A stretch of 64,000 nt of DNA from Capsicum annuum (lineage: Eukaryota; Streptophyta; Magnoliopsida; Solanales; Solanaceae). The notes beneath the pieces were generated by a model, which was not told the DNA's origin, ran no database searches, and was given only the letters and a program-made list of their open reading frames with translations. The stretch is taken from NCBI RefSeq assembly GCF_002878395.1, contig NC_061118.1, positions 92,488,678 through 92,552,677 of the forward strand. Reading direction: 5' to 3'. A program made the translations under genes and the position numbers. Positions 12,418 through 24,479 of the stretch are shown here, one piece after another. Each line of letters opens with the position of its first letter. The first letter of the stretch is position 1.

Positions 12418-13022
12418 ACCTAGGTGGACCTAAATGAATTTCTCAAACCTTTTCTGATTCTTAGAAGACATAGTTGTACGCACAATAATAGGTAGCATAG
12501 TAAATCTGGTTAGTTGAGATTCCACCTGAGGTGGTAACATAGATGAAGGTTGAACCCCTAATCTCGAAATAACATACTTCCATATAGGCATCAAAGAAGA
12601 AACAACACTCGAGGTTTGTGGAGTACTATAAGCAGATGTCGATACAACTAGGGGATCCATACCTATAACCAGAGGAACACCACAGGTAGGCTTTACCACA
12701 AACAGGGGTACAATACCCGAAGCTAGAAGAACACCAGGTTCACTCAAAGGAGCACCCTCTAAAAGGGTCAACAAATAAATTAATAACCCTTTCAAGAATA
12801 GGGTAGAAGAACTCTATGGGACCTGAGTAAGTCCCATCTATATAGCATACTCAATCTGAGGATCAGGGGAGAGCCTATAGTACTACCTTTGGAAAGGGCA
12901 GATCCTTGTGCCTATTTGCTACCTTGGGCCCATACTCAACCCTTAACTCATGCCCTTGACTGGCCTCTTTCCTTAGATGATGGCTTCACCGCTCTAATAT
13001 CTTGAGATCTAGTCCTCACCAT
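12418..13022 (-). pseudogene. Gag N-terminal fragment of element H
   Basis: Minus-strand start ATG at 13022 (MVRTRSQDIRAVK), a Pro/Ser-rich N-terminal region with several stops, then SSKNQKRFEKFI, the lead-in to the gypsy Retrotrans_gag domain. The frame breaks at 12430 and homology stops at 12417, where LTR G begins. It lies ~190 bp downstream of the H primer site, as expected for a gag start. Lineage within Ty3/gypsy is unclear. Confidence 0.6.
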
Positions 13023-13214
13023 TAGTGAAGAAAGGAGCAAAAGAAGATTTAGAAAATAAGGTATGAAAGATCAGCAAAATTAGGAACAAACTAAGAGAAG
13101 TTTCCTCAAGATATCTTATATCCTCTCGAAGATAGATATGGACGTCTACGTATTGATCTGTGAGACTATACTAGACACCCTTTTCTTACACTAATGAGAC
13201 TAATGAACATGGCT

Positions 13215-13226
13215 GCTCTGATACCA
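13215..13226 (-). other. Primer binding site of element H
   Basis: The plus strand reads GCTCTGATACCA, i.e. TGGTATCAGAGC on the minus strand: a perfect Met-type primer site. It places the H 5' LTR to the right and gag to the left. Confidence 0.9.
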
Positions 13227-13234
13227 ATTTTTCG

Positions 13235-14399
13235 TGATCTAAAAACTAAGGGCCATGATGGCACTTGTCGGGCTAGCATTAACAAGTAATCCAATAAGCC
13301 AAAAAAATATGAAATAATAAAACATCACCAAAACCTAAGGTAAGACTTTAAGAAAAGAGTCAACTCACACATATATAGTAATAGCATAAAATACATAGCA
13401 TGATACCATAAATCACCCCAAAATCTAGTGTCATAGTGTAAGAACCAACTAAGTACATCTCGATCTCAAAATATATAATTAAAAGTCCAAAAATGAACAT
13501 AATTTGTCTTTGAATATGAAACAAGATATAAACTAGCTAAGAAGGAGTAGGATATCAACTTTGAGGGCCTAAAGCGACCTCTACCTCAAATACACTCCAA
13601 GCCTGCAATTAGCTACTGTATGGTGCACTCGTATCTAAATCTACACTGAGAGGAAAAAGTAGGGATGGTTACGGTCCACTTATACTCAATGGGTATCATA
13701 AGATGACTGAGCAAGGTAGAAAATAAAGTATAGAAACACAAACTATGGACCCATCACCTACAATAAAAAAATATCCCAAAGGCTAGTCCACGCTGTCTCC
13801 ACTAACAATTCTAGATATAAGCACATATACAAAGTAAAAGGATAGAAAATAAGTAAAGGGATGGACATTAAATTAAAAAAAACGTACAATATAAGAAGTG
13901 TAAAATGTATAAGATGCAATGAGAATGAGAATGATGATAATGATGATAATGTGATGCACGAGGTTTTCTCTCAAATTTCATATACACCTACCTAGTTTTG
14001 GGCCCACGGTAGGACCCATAAGGGGTTTGTCAACCCATATTCTATCCAATAACAATACCAATCCAATATTTATAACTCCTTTCTGCCACATACTTTGATA
14101 GAGGGTTTTTAAATATATCACATTTTCTATCAAGAAAACTAGTATTTCCATAGTGGTACCAACGCCTCATAAATGTATATGCTATAAGGATGTAATGCTT
14201 AGTACCAAACAAAAATAAGAATTTTAAATCCAACTAATACACAAGTATGTAGGCCAGAATCCACTCAATCAGCCAACCATCCATGATCCAATATAATCCA
14301 TAAACCATAAAGTGAAATGTGCAAGTAAGATGCCATTGATACCATATAAGTCCCAATTTAGGCATTACACCAAGAAGAATACAACCAAATAAACATACA
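13235..14399 (-). repeat. 5' LTR of element H, U5 side (split by solo LTR)
   Basis: Starts TGATCTAAAAAC just outside the primer site and continues beyond the solo LTR at 15947. A short imperfect GATAAT/GATGAT run lies at 13926-13950. No coding content. The open frame at 14042-14233 (minus) has no recognisable domain. Confidence 0.65.
14395..14399. repeat. Target site duplication ATACA, left copy
   Basis: ATACA precedes the solo LTR and recurs at 15942-15946 right after it. Confidence 0.88.
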
Positions 14400-15941
14400 T
14401 GATAACGCTCAACTTACACCTCAATTTAGTGCAAGGCGATCGTCGTTAATATATTTACCCAACTTTGGAGTTGGGGTAGAATCCACAGGGAACAATGTAA
14501 GTGGCGATTAAATCAATTTGAAACTATAGCTACAATTTAAATTCAAACAATTGACATAAAAAGAAAGTAAAGTGGGGGTTTGAGTTTAACACATAATTGT
14601 TTGTCACTTTGATTTCGATGTTTGTAACTAAGATTTTATGAAATAACTAGGATTATGTTCACTAGTACGGTACATGAAAGATGTGAAAATTTACTCAAGA
14701 TTCTCACGTTGGTTAGGATGACAAGCTATCTTTATCGATGGTATGCTCAAATGTCTCTCGACCTATTCAAGCGTCTAATTTCCTAATCCTCTCGTACTTA
14801 GGGAATCGCTTATCACTACACAATTTTACCTCAGGTGAACCAACCTTGTTACAACGCTGATTATTAAATGAAGCCTTTCCGAGTCCTTGTTGATAACTCA
14901 CTTCCTACTATTTATTATTTCTTTCTTAAGCAAACCAAAGTAGGTACGCCTATTGTTTGCAACCAACAGACATAAATTATAGTCTCAGAATTATCAAGAA
15001 ATCTTAACACCTATTAAACCTTGAATAATTAATTTAACATCTTATCATAACCTAACCCTAGATTCCATAATACAGGTTACAGGAGTTTAGCTACTCATGA
15101 CGCAAGAAACAAGCATGCAATTTGCATTCATAACTGAAAGGATTAACTTACAATGATGAATGGAATCGAAAGTGAACTTGTATTTGAATCACAAGGTAAA
15201 AACACCCAAAATATTGTGCTTGAGATAGAGAGAGAAAAAATATTGTATGTTCTCTACTCAATGGATAATTAACTGTGGATGATGCCCCATAAAGAGAATT
15301 AAAAAAAACCTTTTTTATAAGTTCCTCCATGTAATAAAACCTAAAAACTATGCCTTAAATAGAAAGAGCTATATATGGAAGAAAATCTCAAGTTTTAGCT
15401 TTTTTATTTTTTCTCATAATAGACGACGCCATTTCTGACAGTTTGTCAGACACCCAATGGCTTTTGCGGAATATTGTCAAAGATTGCAGTATAATAGTAT
15501 CTTCTTCTTCTTCTCCTAACGACAAAATTTGATGGCGTGTCAAATATGTGACGGCATGTGAGAAATGTCGTCACATCCTCATTGGAAATCATCATGTTCT
15601 GCTTCGAGTTGACGATGATTTTGATGCCTTGTCAAAGTTGTGACAGCGCTTCAGAAATGTCGTCATACTTCACTTCAATTCTTCAACTTCTGTCTAAGCT
15701 TGACGACAATTATGATAGCCTTTCACATATTTGACAGCGCTTCAAAGATGTCGTCAGCTATACTTTATCTTATTTGCACCAGAATTCAACTGATTTTGTT
15801 CTTCTTTCCTTTAGTTCCTCCTCGATCACATACATCTGCATTAAAACAATAAAAACGATCAAAAATAACAAAAGTTGCTTAAGACTTCACAATTATTTAG
15901 AGTTAAAAGCCTCAAATGTGTTAGCATCTTCTCACACATCA
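14400..15941 (-). mobile_element. Solo LTR, Athila/Tat type
   Basis: 1,542 bp, TG...CA ends (TGATAACGCTC to CACACATCA), flanked by the perfect 5-bp duplication ATACA and lacking any internal region: the product of LTR-LTR recombination. The minus-strand U5 end contains a TGTGGATTC...CCCAACTC block shared with LTRs B, C and D, which places it with Athila/Tat-type elements. A likely TATA region (minus strand) lies near 15350-15380. Three to four copies of a GACGAC...GTGACAGCG...ATGTCGTC unit lie just upstream of it at 15421-15760. Confidence 0.88.
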
Positions 15942-15946
15942 ATACA

Positions 15947-17367
15947 CAAGGCCAACAATATCATATAAGACCCCACATGGTCACACATAGCAGATAATGT
16001 CTCAAACCATTAAATAACAACAACATAGGCTCCCACACAGACATATAATAATACTATCACATTTTCCATGATACAACATTATACCCATAGAATGCTTTTA
16101 TATTAATATACTAGCCAGCCTAGTCTAAAGAAAGTTAGGTCATAACCTACCTCGAAAGATAAAACTCAATTCAAAAACTTTAATCACAAAGCCTTCCCTC
16201 CATGAACGAACTTGAAATCAACTAAAACATAGAGATATAGAATCTACACATCAAACGAAAGCCAACGATTACCATGTTGGCCATTTTTTAGTCTAAGTCA
16301 AAATGGAAACCCCCTCCCCCCAAAAAAAGAAGGGTATAACTGAAATTTTAGTTAATTATATTCCCATTAATTAAAGAAAGTAATAGAAGAAAATCCAAGA
16401 AAAAATGGGTTGAAATTTCAAGCCAAAATTGCCAAATTTCACTTTCTAAAATCGATTTTTAACAAGTTTTAGATGATAAGATTTGATGAAAATTATTGAA
16501 ATAGGTATTTGGAGCTTACCTAAACTTGAAAATGGAATAAATCGCCCAAAAACTCTAAAATTCGAAGCTCTAAGTCTAAAAAATGGTGGAAAATTGAGAA
16601 AAAGGCATTTATTCTACTGAGGTGTCACTTAAATAGGCACTGGACAGCTTAAGTGGTCAACGCATAACTAGCCAAGTACTGCTTAAGTAGTACCCACCAA
16701 CTCTGCACACGTCACTTAAATAGACCAAATACCTCTTAAGCAACGGTCGCTTTAAGCGGAGGGAGTCTCACATAAGCGACACTCAGCTATCAAGATAGAT
16801 CGCTTAGACAACCAGTTGGCCATTTAAGAGGCCTCAGATAAGTGACCCAAGTGTCACTTAAGCGGATGCACTAGTTGGACACTTGGAGAATTCCAAGTCT
16901 CTACCGACCCCTCACGATTCATCTATAATCTTGAGAATGCAAATGAACTATGTTATCTTATAAAATTTGATGCTCAAAACTTGATGGCGATATCAGATTT
17001 TTGAAAAAAAAATCACAAAATTGACCCTCGAGACCCAATTTCACAACTTTTCAAATCGAGGATCGAAATGAGATATAAAAGTCATAAAATTGCATCAACC
17101 ATGATACCAGCCTAAAATGGATATTTGGGATCTGCTGGCGCATTACATTTTGCCATCCAATGCAAAGAACAATAAATTTTTGCGAAAGTCAATTATAAAG
17201 CCTTTTTAACCTCCAAAAATCATAAACTCGCATAAATTACACCAAAATTTATTAAGAATCATGTCTATCATCCCCACACCACAGAAATACCACATAACAA
17301 CCACAGAGAGGGGTAAAAGGGTCAAATCACATAAAAATAAATAATTCACAAAAAATATCAAAAATTA
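15947..17367 (-). repeat. 5' LTR of element H, U3 side
   Basis: Ends GTCATTACA at 17367 (minus start TGTAATGAC). With 13235-14399 it makes an LTR of about 2.59 kb. Words such as CACTTAAGCGG and CTTAAGCAACGGTCGC repeat at 16620-16870. A minus-strand TATA-like CCTATTTAAG lies at about 16627. The right end abuts the L1 LINE, so H inserted into that LINE. Confidence 0.7.
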
Positions 17368-17394
17368 AGTCATTACAAATAGTCGTCTCTAAAT

Positions 17395-17940
17395 CCGTAC
17401 TGAGACTTCACAACAAAAGCACTCTTAAGTTCAAGCTACATAAGGGACACAACAATGGTACATCCATACACCAACTATCCAACATATCCCTTATGTATAA
17501 CATATTATGAGCAACCAGTATATGACAAAAAATCCACTTTGGAGCTCCAATATTGCTTCACACTAATATCCTTTAAGGCAATTTGATAAATTGACCTTTG
17601 AGCTTGTGGTACATTTTCCTGATTGAGAACTGACCAATATCTAAAAATTCAGACATTTACAATTTAGCTTGTCTTACATACTCATTAGCTCGGATGATCT
17701 TTTGTATCAAACACGATGCTTGATCACACTTAGCTTCCCATATAACCTAGGCATTGTTATAATAAATATACACCCACCTCACCCATAGCCTGTCCTTCTT
17801 TTAACATAGCCCTCAAAATTGTTTACAAATGACAGCCTTATTCTAAATCTCCAGATCAAAGAAATTAAATCCACCTGCTGAGGTCCGGTAGCATAGGGTA
17901 TCCTAGGCTAGTAAGGCTTTCTTAGAGCTATCCTTGTTGC
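17395..17940 (-). pseudogene. LINE ORF2 C-terminus (zf-RVT region)
   Basis: Minus-strand reading gives the zinc-binding reverse-transcriptase tail of plant L1 ORF2, including PKWIFCHILVAHN and SWCMDVPLLCPLC, with several stops. It is continuous with the RT segment to the right. The true 3' end and poly(A) tail are missing because H starts at 17367. Confidence 0.7.
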
Positions 17941-18339
17941 CAGTCCATACAAAAATTCCTACATATGGAAATTATCTTTTTGATCAACTTTTTTGGTATG
18001 ATGAACACCTGGAACCAGTAGTTTTGTATAGAGATAAGTGCACTTTTGATCAATAACTCCCTCACAGTATAGTATAAGAGTCCACTGGTCCAACTAATGA
18101 CCCTACCAATCATCTTACCTAATAAAGGCTAGCATTGAATACTAGATAATTTCTTAGTGCTGAGTGGAATTCTAAGGTACCAAATGAAAACTCCCCTCTT
18201 TGGAAACCAAGAACATGTAGAATTTGATCCTGTTAAGCTGGTTTTACTCCAAAGTAGATAGCACTCTAGCAATATTGATAATTAGTCTAGAGGCATGAGA
18301 GAAATCTTGAAAGCATGAGAATAGCTGTTGGAAAGAGAG

Positions 18340-19224
18340 AGTCACCTTTAGAAAAGAGCAGCAGGTCATCTGTACACCCAAGTTATGTAATGTTGGCCTT
18401 AGCACATTTTGGGTGAAACTTAGAGGCAGAATTTTGAATCATTTTCTTCAACAATCAACTAATATACTCCATTACTAATACAAAAAGGTATGTTGAAATT
18501 GGGTCACCATGTCTCAGTCCTCTCTTTTCCTCAAAAGAACTAGCAGGTTGCCCATTTATGTTAATAGCATAGGATACAATAGTGAGGCAAGCCATAATCC
18601 ATCAAGTAAAAGTAGAGGGAAACTGCAAACCATGTAGAATTTTCTCAAGGCATACCCATTAAACAGTATCATATGTTTTTGCATGTTAATTTTAATCATG
18701 CATCTTAGCAAAATTCTTTTCCTACTGTACCCCTTTATTAGCCCATGCCTGTAGATAATGGTATCAGTTATAACTCTTCCTGGGACAAAGGCTGTATGGC
18801 TATGATCCACTAAAACCTCTATAACATTCTACAGTCTATTTGTGAGGACCTTGGAAATAATTTTATACTATACTATAAAACATGAAATAGGCCTGAAATC
18901 TTTTATTGTTATAGGATTCTTGATCTTGGGAATTAATGTGACTGTTGTATAATTGATGGGCTTGTACATTTGGTGAATATAAAAGAAGTAGAGCATTGCT
19001 GCAGTTACTTCTTCTCGTATAACCTCCCAACTCTTTTTGAAAAAATGGGCATTGTACCTATCATAACCAGGAGCTTTAAGGTCATCTATTCTTATCAGTG
19101 CAACCTTTATTTCCTCTGTTGTAACTGGCTTGACAAGTTTCGGTTTTTCTTTTCTATACAGCCTAACACCTTCAAGTAATACTTCCTCTTGAATAACAGG
19201 CGGTGTAAAGGTAGAGGATCCCAA
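18340..19224 (-). pseudogene. LINE reverse transcriptase domain
   Basis: Blocks in minus order: [19 protein letters not shown] (~19110), [15 protein letters not shown] and DFRPISC (~18890), SHTAFVPGRVITD (~18800), then a catalytic box TDDLLLFSKGD at about 18352-18378 where ADD is usual; both Asp are kept. The stretch is disrupted in three places. The linker block SRVKLFQLGDSNNSYFHS (~19390) precedes it, as in plant L1 ORF2. Confidence 0.85.
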
Positions 19225-19254
19225 AAGCTTCTTATAAAATCCTATAATTTAAAC

Positions 19255-19536
19255 TTATATATCCTTTAAAGTGTGAGCTATACCTCCTATCAGTGTATTT
19301 AGAGATCTAATTTGATTCTGGGAAATCCTCCCCTTCATGCAGGAATGAAAGTATGAATTATTAGAATCCCCTAACTGAAAAAGTTTCACTCTTGACTGTT
19401 GCTGCAATATGCTTTCCTTAATAGAGGGCCATTTCTCTAGTGTCAACTTGATATCCATTTCCCTTTCAAACAAGGTGCTGAAATTAGAAGGGTTTTGAAT
19501 TTGTTGTTGCATCTCTGCAAGCTCCTCACTATACAA
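19255..19536 (-). pseudogene. LINE ORF2 linker between endonuclease and RT
   Basis: A 93-residue open stretch, Gln/Glu-rich at its start, then the conserved plant L1 motif QLGDSNNSYFH. It ties the endonuclease and RT parts into one ORF2. A frame change is needed at each side. Confidence 0.75.
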
Positions 19537-19599
19537 TAATAAATTCTTATCTACCTTAGAAAACTCCTTTGAGTTCAGGCCCTTAATGAGTGGTTTTGC

Positions 19600-20300
19600 A
19601 GCTTTTCGTTTACCCTAAATAGATTTTATTTTAGTCCCATATTTTTTTTGTGTCCAAACCTGTCTTATAATCCCCAAAAATTCAAGATACGTAGAGATAT
19701 GATTGAAAAATTTGAAAGGTCTAGATCTTAGTGCTTGTTTCTCCTCAACCTCAACAACAATTGGAGAGTGATCAGAGCACTGAGGATCCATTGCCACAAC
19801 TTTCATGTAAGAAAATTATATCATCTAATCACTATTGACTAAAGCCAGTTAATTTTGCTCAAGGTGTGATTGTTACTCCAAGTATATTTTCGGTAAGTAG
19901 TCTTCAATTCAGTCAAACCTGTATCAATCAGGCATGAGTTAAAGTCAGTTACCTCATATTCTTGCACCACTCTCCCTTTTAATTTATCATTCATTTCTCG
20001 GATAGCATTGAAGTCCCTACAAGCACCCAAGCTCCATGGATTGAGCTATGTATATTCCTAATAACACCTCATAATGGTCTTCTATTAGGCACTATATGTA
20101 GACCATAAACCGCGGTGATGTGGAACTCCAACTACCTACCAATCAACTTGAATTTACCATGAATAAGCTGATCTTGGATGTCCAGTGGGTGGAATTGAAT
20201 TATATTGGGGTTCCACAATATTCATATGCGAACTTTCCCAGCATTGTAATTCCATCAAACCTCCAGCCTTATGCTATCCTATTTTTTATTCTAGAATCTT
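19600..20300 (-). pseudogene. LINE endonuclease domain
   Basis: Exonuclease-endonuclease-phosphatase fold remnants: CRDFNAIREMNDKLKG (~20020; usual G-DFN with Gly replaced by Arg) and CSDHSPIVVEVE (~19775), the SDH catalytic box. The N-terminal third (20031-20300) is badly broken but keeps WRFDGITML-like text. The enzyme would nick target DNA for primed reverse transcription. Confidence 0.78.
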
Positions 20301-20722
20301 GAGATTGATAAACTCTATGTTCGAGCAAAGGTATGAGGCCTATACTATATTTCCTTAGGAACTTTATTAACTCAGTTTGTTTGTATACTTTATTGAGTCC
20401 TCAAATATTCAAAGAAACTACCTACATGAAATTTGTTAAGGGTCACGGGGACGGGTCAAACCCCTAGGTGCATCTTGTTGAGCTTGTTGGACAACCTTCT
20501 GAGCAGTATTCAACTTTATAGGAGGAAACTCCAGTAGACTAAACACATTAGCAATAGTATTAGGGGTTTGCGCCTATACAGTCCTAGTATTCGATTTGCC
20601 TACTACTTGTTTCCACCCTTCATCCTCTGTATTGCTCGAAGACCCCTTTTCCTGAATTGGCGGCTGAGGTTTCAGTGCTTCCCCATCTTTTCTCAACCAT
20701 ATGCTCGCATGTATTTCCCCTT

Positions 20723-21308
20723 TTATGGGTTAGCTGACTTATTTGCTCTGCTCTTCAGATTTATTATAATTTGTCCTTTAGCCCCCTCCTCTTGATTTAG
20801 TTGTTGTGCAGCCTTTGTCAAGCAATTATGACCAACTTGGAGATATTTGGCACAATATGTTGGTTTCCATTCATATGCAATATATTGCTTGAACACTCTT
20901 TCATTATGGTCGAAAAGTTTAACTAATTGTGGAAGGGGTTTTGTAATATCCACAATTACCAAAATTCTCTCATATGAAATACGATCCATATTTGTTGTAC
21001 AGTTATTAGCATACACTGATTTACCAAGGATACTCCCAATTCTACTCAAAGACTTCAAACTCCAGTAGCTCAGCGGGAGTCCTGGCAATTTTAGCCAAAG
21101 TGGGATCATACGTAGCACTTCTTTATTCAGATCAAAATGAACCTCATCACGATCAGTGATGCTCTAGAATTTAATCAAGAAGTAATTATCATTGTTATAG
21201 TACACTTTGGGGTCCGCTAAAAAATTCCATGTTCCAGCAATATAACGTTCAATAACTACTATAGTTGGTGAAGTTCCTACAACATAGGAAATTAAAGTGT
21301 GCTTCCAA
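20723..21308 (-). pseudogene. LINE ORF1 (DUF4283-type) with zinc knuckle
   Basis: Minus-strand reading from the copia junction: EAWKHTLISYVVG and ERYIAGTWNF, then IPLWLKLPGLPLSYWS, VYANNCTT, VIVDITKPLP and EWKPTYCAKYLQVGHNC (a CCHC knuckle). This is the DUF4283 plus zinc-knuckle order of plant L1 ORF1, an RNA-binding protein. One in-frame stop lies at about 21165. The N-terminal part lies beyond the copia insertion at 26847-26950. Confidence 0.82.
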
Positions 21309-21313
21309 GCCTC
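21309..21313. repeat. Target site duplication GCCTC of copia J, left copy
   Basis: GCCTC precedes the 5' LTR and recurs at 26842-26846 after the 3' LTR. Confidence 0.9.
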
Positions 21314-22048
21314 TGTTGGGTCATGACCTTTGTCCCTTCCTATGTGGATAAAATGAAACCCAATTTAGACCAACTCACTTTTTCTCATAGGTCCATTACT
21401 ATGGAGCATATATATTGATCTTTTTAGGTCTTATTCACCATCACAAAAAGAGAGTTTTCAGTAGCTAAAGAGAGAAAAACAAAAATGATTTTCGCACCTA
21501 AATTTCAGCTACAGCTGTCAACTTTAAATTGAGATTCCCGCTTCATTTCTTGTCCGATTGAGCTGATTTTTGGAATACTTGTTCCTCTCATCTCAATATT
21601 TGATTAGGTACTGACAGAGCTTGATTTGATGGCCTGTAGCTCCTGTTCTTCATTCCCAAACAGTAACTGCATTTTTGGTGCTTTCACTCCTTTATTTCTC
21701 TAGTGTTTGGTGTTGTGGTTTATGTATTGTTTCTTTTTTTTTGACACTTGTTTGGTGGACATTTTTTAGGACAATATTGTAACTCCTTGGTGATTATAGT
21801 GGAGGTTTGGTCCCGTGGTTTTTTACTCTTCACACAGAAGGGTTTTCCACGTAAATTTGGTGTCTTGTGTGATTGCCTTTATTCTTGCCCTATCGCATTT
21901 GTGTGGTAATTCATTTGCTGCCATATTACTTGTTTTGCTTGGTTTTCTTATCTCCTCTTGGTTTAAGTTGAAAGGAAAAGTTTAGTCTTAGGTATTTTCC
22001 ACTGCTACCCTATCGAGCTCTTTAATTGTGTGCCCGTCTTTCCTAACA
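21314..22048 (+). repeat. 5' LTR of copia J
   Basis: 735 bp, TGTTGGGTCATG to CCTAACA. A TATA-like GCATATATATTG lies near 21407. The first ~165 bp show about 13 differences from the 3' LTR by eye, mostly transitions. Confidence 0.93.
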
Positions 22049-22050
22049 AG

Positions 22051-22062
22051 TGGTATCAAAGC
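22051..22062 (+). other. Primer binding site of copia J
   Basis: TGGTATCAAAGC, two bases after the LTR, matches the Met-type primer site with one G-to-A change. Confidence 0.88.
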
Positions 22063-22089
22063 ATTGGTTGTTGTTGATTGTCGATTTAA

Positions 22090-23231
22090 ATGATGGAGGA
22101 AAATATGAGCAAGATGGTGTGCTTGAATGGTAGTAACTACCATACTTGGAAAGGCAAGATGAAATATCTTCTATTTGTCAAGAAAATACATCTACCTGTG
22201 TTTGCATCTACTAAACTTGAATCCATGATGGATAAGGATTGGAAATTTGAGCACTTACAGGTTTGTGCTATATCAGACAATGGTTTGAAGATAATGTTAG
22301 AAATCATATTGTGAATGAGACATATGCTAGAAGTTTGTGGGACAAGCTCAAGACACTTTATGCTTCGAAGACTAGCAATAACAAGTTATTCCTGCTTAAG
22401 CAATTGATGAATATCGGGTATAAAGAGGACAATCCTATTTCTGATCATATTAATGATTTTCAGGGTGTCCTTGACCAGCTGCTCAGAATGGGTGTAAAGT
22501 TTGATGAAGAAATTCAGGGACTTTGGCTTCTTAATACTCTGCCTGACTCTTGGGAAACTGTTCGAGTTTTTTTGACTAATTCTACTCCCGGAGGTATTGT
22601 AACTATAAAATATGTTAAGAGTGGTGTCTTGAATGAAGAGATGAGAAGAAGATCTCAGGCCTCATCTTCTTTATTTTCACACTCTGATGTTTTGGTTACT
22701 GAAGAGAGGGGGAGAAATAAGTCCAGAGATTCAAATAATAGAGATAAAAGTAGAAGCAAGTCAAGGTCCAAATTCAAGAATGTTACATGTGACTATTGCA
22801 ATAAAAAGGGGCATATCATGAAATATTGTTACAAGCATAAGAGAGATATAAGACGACAAAAGAAAAAAGGCGATAATAAAAATCGTGTTGCTGTTGTTGC
22901 TAATGATGATCTTCTTGTTGCTTGTGGTGAGAATGCCATTAATCTTGTTCGCGATGAGTCTAGCTGGTTTGTGGATTCTGGTGCTACTTCTCATGTTACG
23001 CCAAAGAAGGAATTATTTTCTTCTTATATTCCAGGTAATTTTTGGATGTTGAAAATGGGCAATAATGATGAAGTTAAAGTACTTAGCATTGGCACGATTT
23101 GTTTGGAAAGTAACAATGGTTCTAAACTAGTTCTCAATAATGTCAAGCATATTCCAGATGTTCGCCTGAATTTGATTTCTGTAAGAAGTCTTGATGATGA
23201 GGGTTATGTTAATACCCTTAGTGCTGGCTAG
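22090..23231 (+). pseudogene. Gag and protease of copia J
   Basis: Starts with ATG 22090 (MMEENMSKMVCLNG). One frameshift near 22263-22314 separates the first 70 residues from a 322-residue open stretch. Blocks: GSNYHTWKGKMKYLL, RSLWDKLKTLYASKTSNNK, a CCHC knuckle CDYCNKKGHIMKYC (~22788; the fourth ligand position is kept), and the protease motif WFVDSGATSHV (~22963), which is the intact D-S-G active site. Gag packages RNA; the protease would cut the polyprotein. Confidence 0.9.
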
Positions 23232-23339
23232 TAAAAGCTTACTAGAGTTTCAATGATTGTGGCTCGAGGTGACAAGTTGTCTAACTTGTACGTATTTCAG
23301 GGCTCTACTTCTAGAGACTTGATAAACTTGGTGAAGAAT

Positions 23340-24455
23340 GATACTTCATAAGAGTTGTGGCATAGAAGGTTGAATCATATGAGTGAGAAGAAGATTGATA
23401 GTTTGGCTAAAAAAAAATTATTTTCTGAAGTTAAACAACCAAAGTTGAAGAAGTGTGTTCATTGCTTAGCCGGTAAATAGAAAAAAGTTTCTTTTCAGAG
23501 TCATCCGCCTTCAAGAAAGCTCGATTTGCTAGAGTTGGTGCATTCTGATTTGTGCGGTCCTTTTAAAGTAAGGTCTCATGGTGGTGCACTTTACTTTGTG
23601 ACTTTTATTGATGATCATTCTCGCAAACTCTGGGTATTTCCTTTAAAGTCCAAGGATCAAGTACTTGATGTATTCAAGAATTTTTAGGCCTTGGTTGAAA
23701 GACAGATAGGGAAGAAATTGAAATGTATCTGTTCAGATAATGGTGGTGAGTATATTGGTCCTTTTGATAGATATTGCAGAGAGCAGGGTATTTTGCATTA
23801 GAAAACTTCTCCAAAGACTCCTCTTTTGAATGACTTAGCAGAAAGGATGAATAGAACACTAGTTGAGAGGGTTAGATGTATGCTTATAGATGCTAAACTG
23901 CCAGATTTCTTTTGTGCAGAAGAACTTAATATGGCTATTTATGTTATCAATTTATCTCCTGCTGTTGCTTTGAATGGTGATGTCCCTGACAGAGTTTGGT
24001 CTGGTAAGAATGTTTCTTATGATCATCTTAGAGTCTTTGGGTGTAAATTTTCTGTTCATGTTCCTAAGAATGAAAGGTCAAAGTTGGATGTTAAAACTAG
24101 ACAATGTATCTTCATTGGTTATGGTCAAGATGAATTTGACTATCGTTTCTATGATCCAGTTGAGAAAAAACTTGTTAAAATCCGCGATATTCTGTTCTTT
24201 AAAGACCAAATAATTGAAGATTTTGACAAAGCTGAGAAGGTTGATTCTCAGAGTAGTGAGATCCTAGTTGATGTTGATCCAGTTCCTTTGACTACTGCTC
24301 CTGAAGAAAATCCTTATGATGATGAAAATCAAGTTGAAAATGAAGATGATGATCATGTTCAGAATGACCAGCAAGAAGTTGTTGATGCTCTAGTGCAAGT
24401 TGATATGGTTGATCAGCAACTAGTTGTTGATGCTCCAGAGAGTTCTCTCAGATAA
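23340..24455 (+). pseudogene. Integrase of copia J
   Basis: Begins with the GAG_pre-integrase zinc block (LWHRRLNHMSEKKI, then KKCVHCLAGK). The core has VHSDLCGPFK, FIDDHSRKLWVFPLK, CSDNGGEYIGP and LAERMNRTLVERVRCM: the D, D and E residues are present. It continues through DHLRVFGCKF and RQCIFIGYG. Stops near 23481, 23686 and 23802 fall at expected Gln or Trp codons. An acidic tail follows (24240-24450). Confidence 0.9.
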
Positions 24456-24479
24456 TCTATAAGAGAGAGAATACCTTCA

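Larger units (their letters stand above)
17368..21308 (-). mobile_element. L1-type LINE, main part (truncated, split by copia J)
   Basis: Minus-strand order from the right: ORF1 nucleic-acid-binding protein, AP-type endonuclease, linker, reverse transcriptase, zf-RVT tail. It resumes at 26847 beyond the copia insertion, with GCCTC on both sides of the break. Many stops and frameshifts throughout. Such elements nick the target and copy their own RNA at the nick, so there are no LTRs. Confidence 0.85.

Noticed and set aside
12430..12795. 121-residue minus frame as a possible host gene
   Set aside because: Its position just downstream of a Met primer site and the KNQKRFEKF motif fit gypsy gag.
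13926..13950. GATAAT/GATGAT microsatellite
   Set aside because: Too short and imperfect to count as more than local low complexity within LTR H.
15421..15760. CRISPR-like spaced repeats
   Set aside because: Units are degenerate, spacers are similar to each other, and the array sits in U3 of a plant solo LTR.
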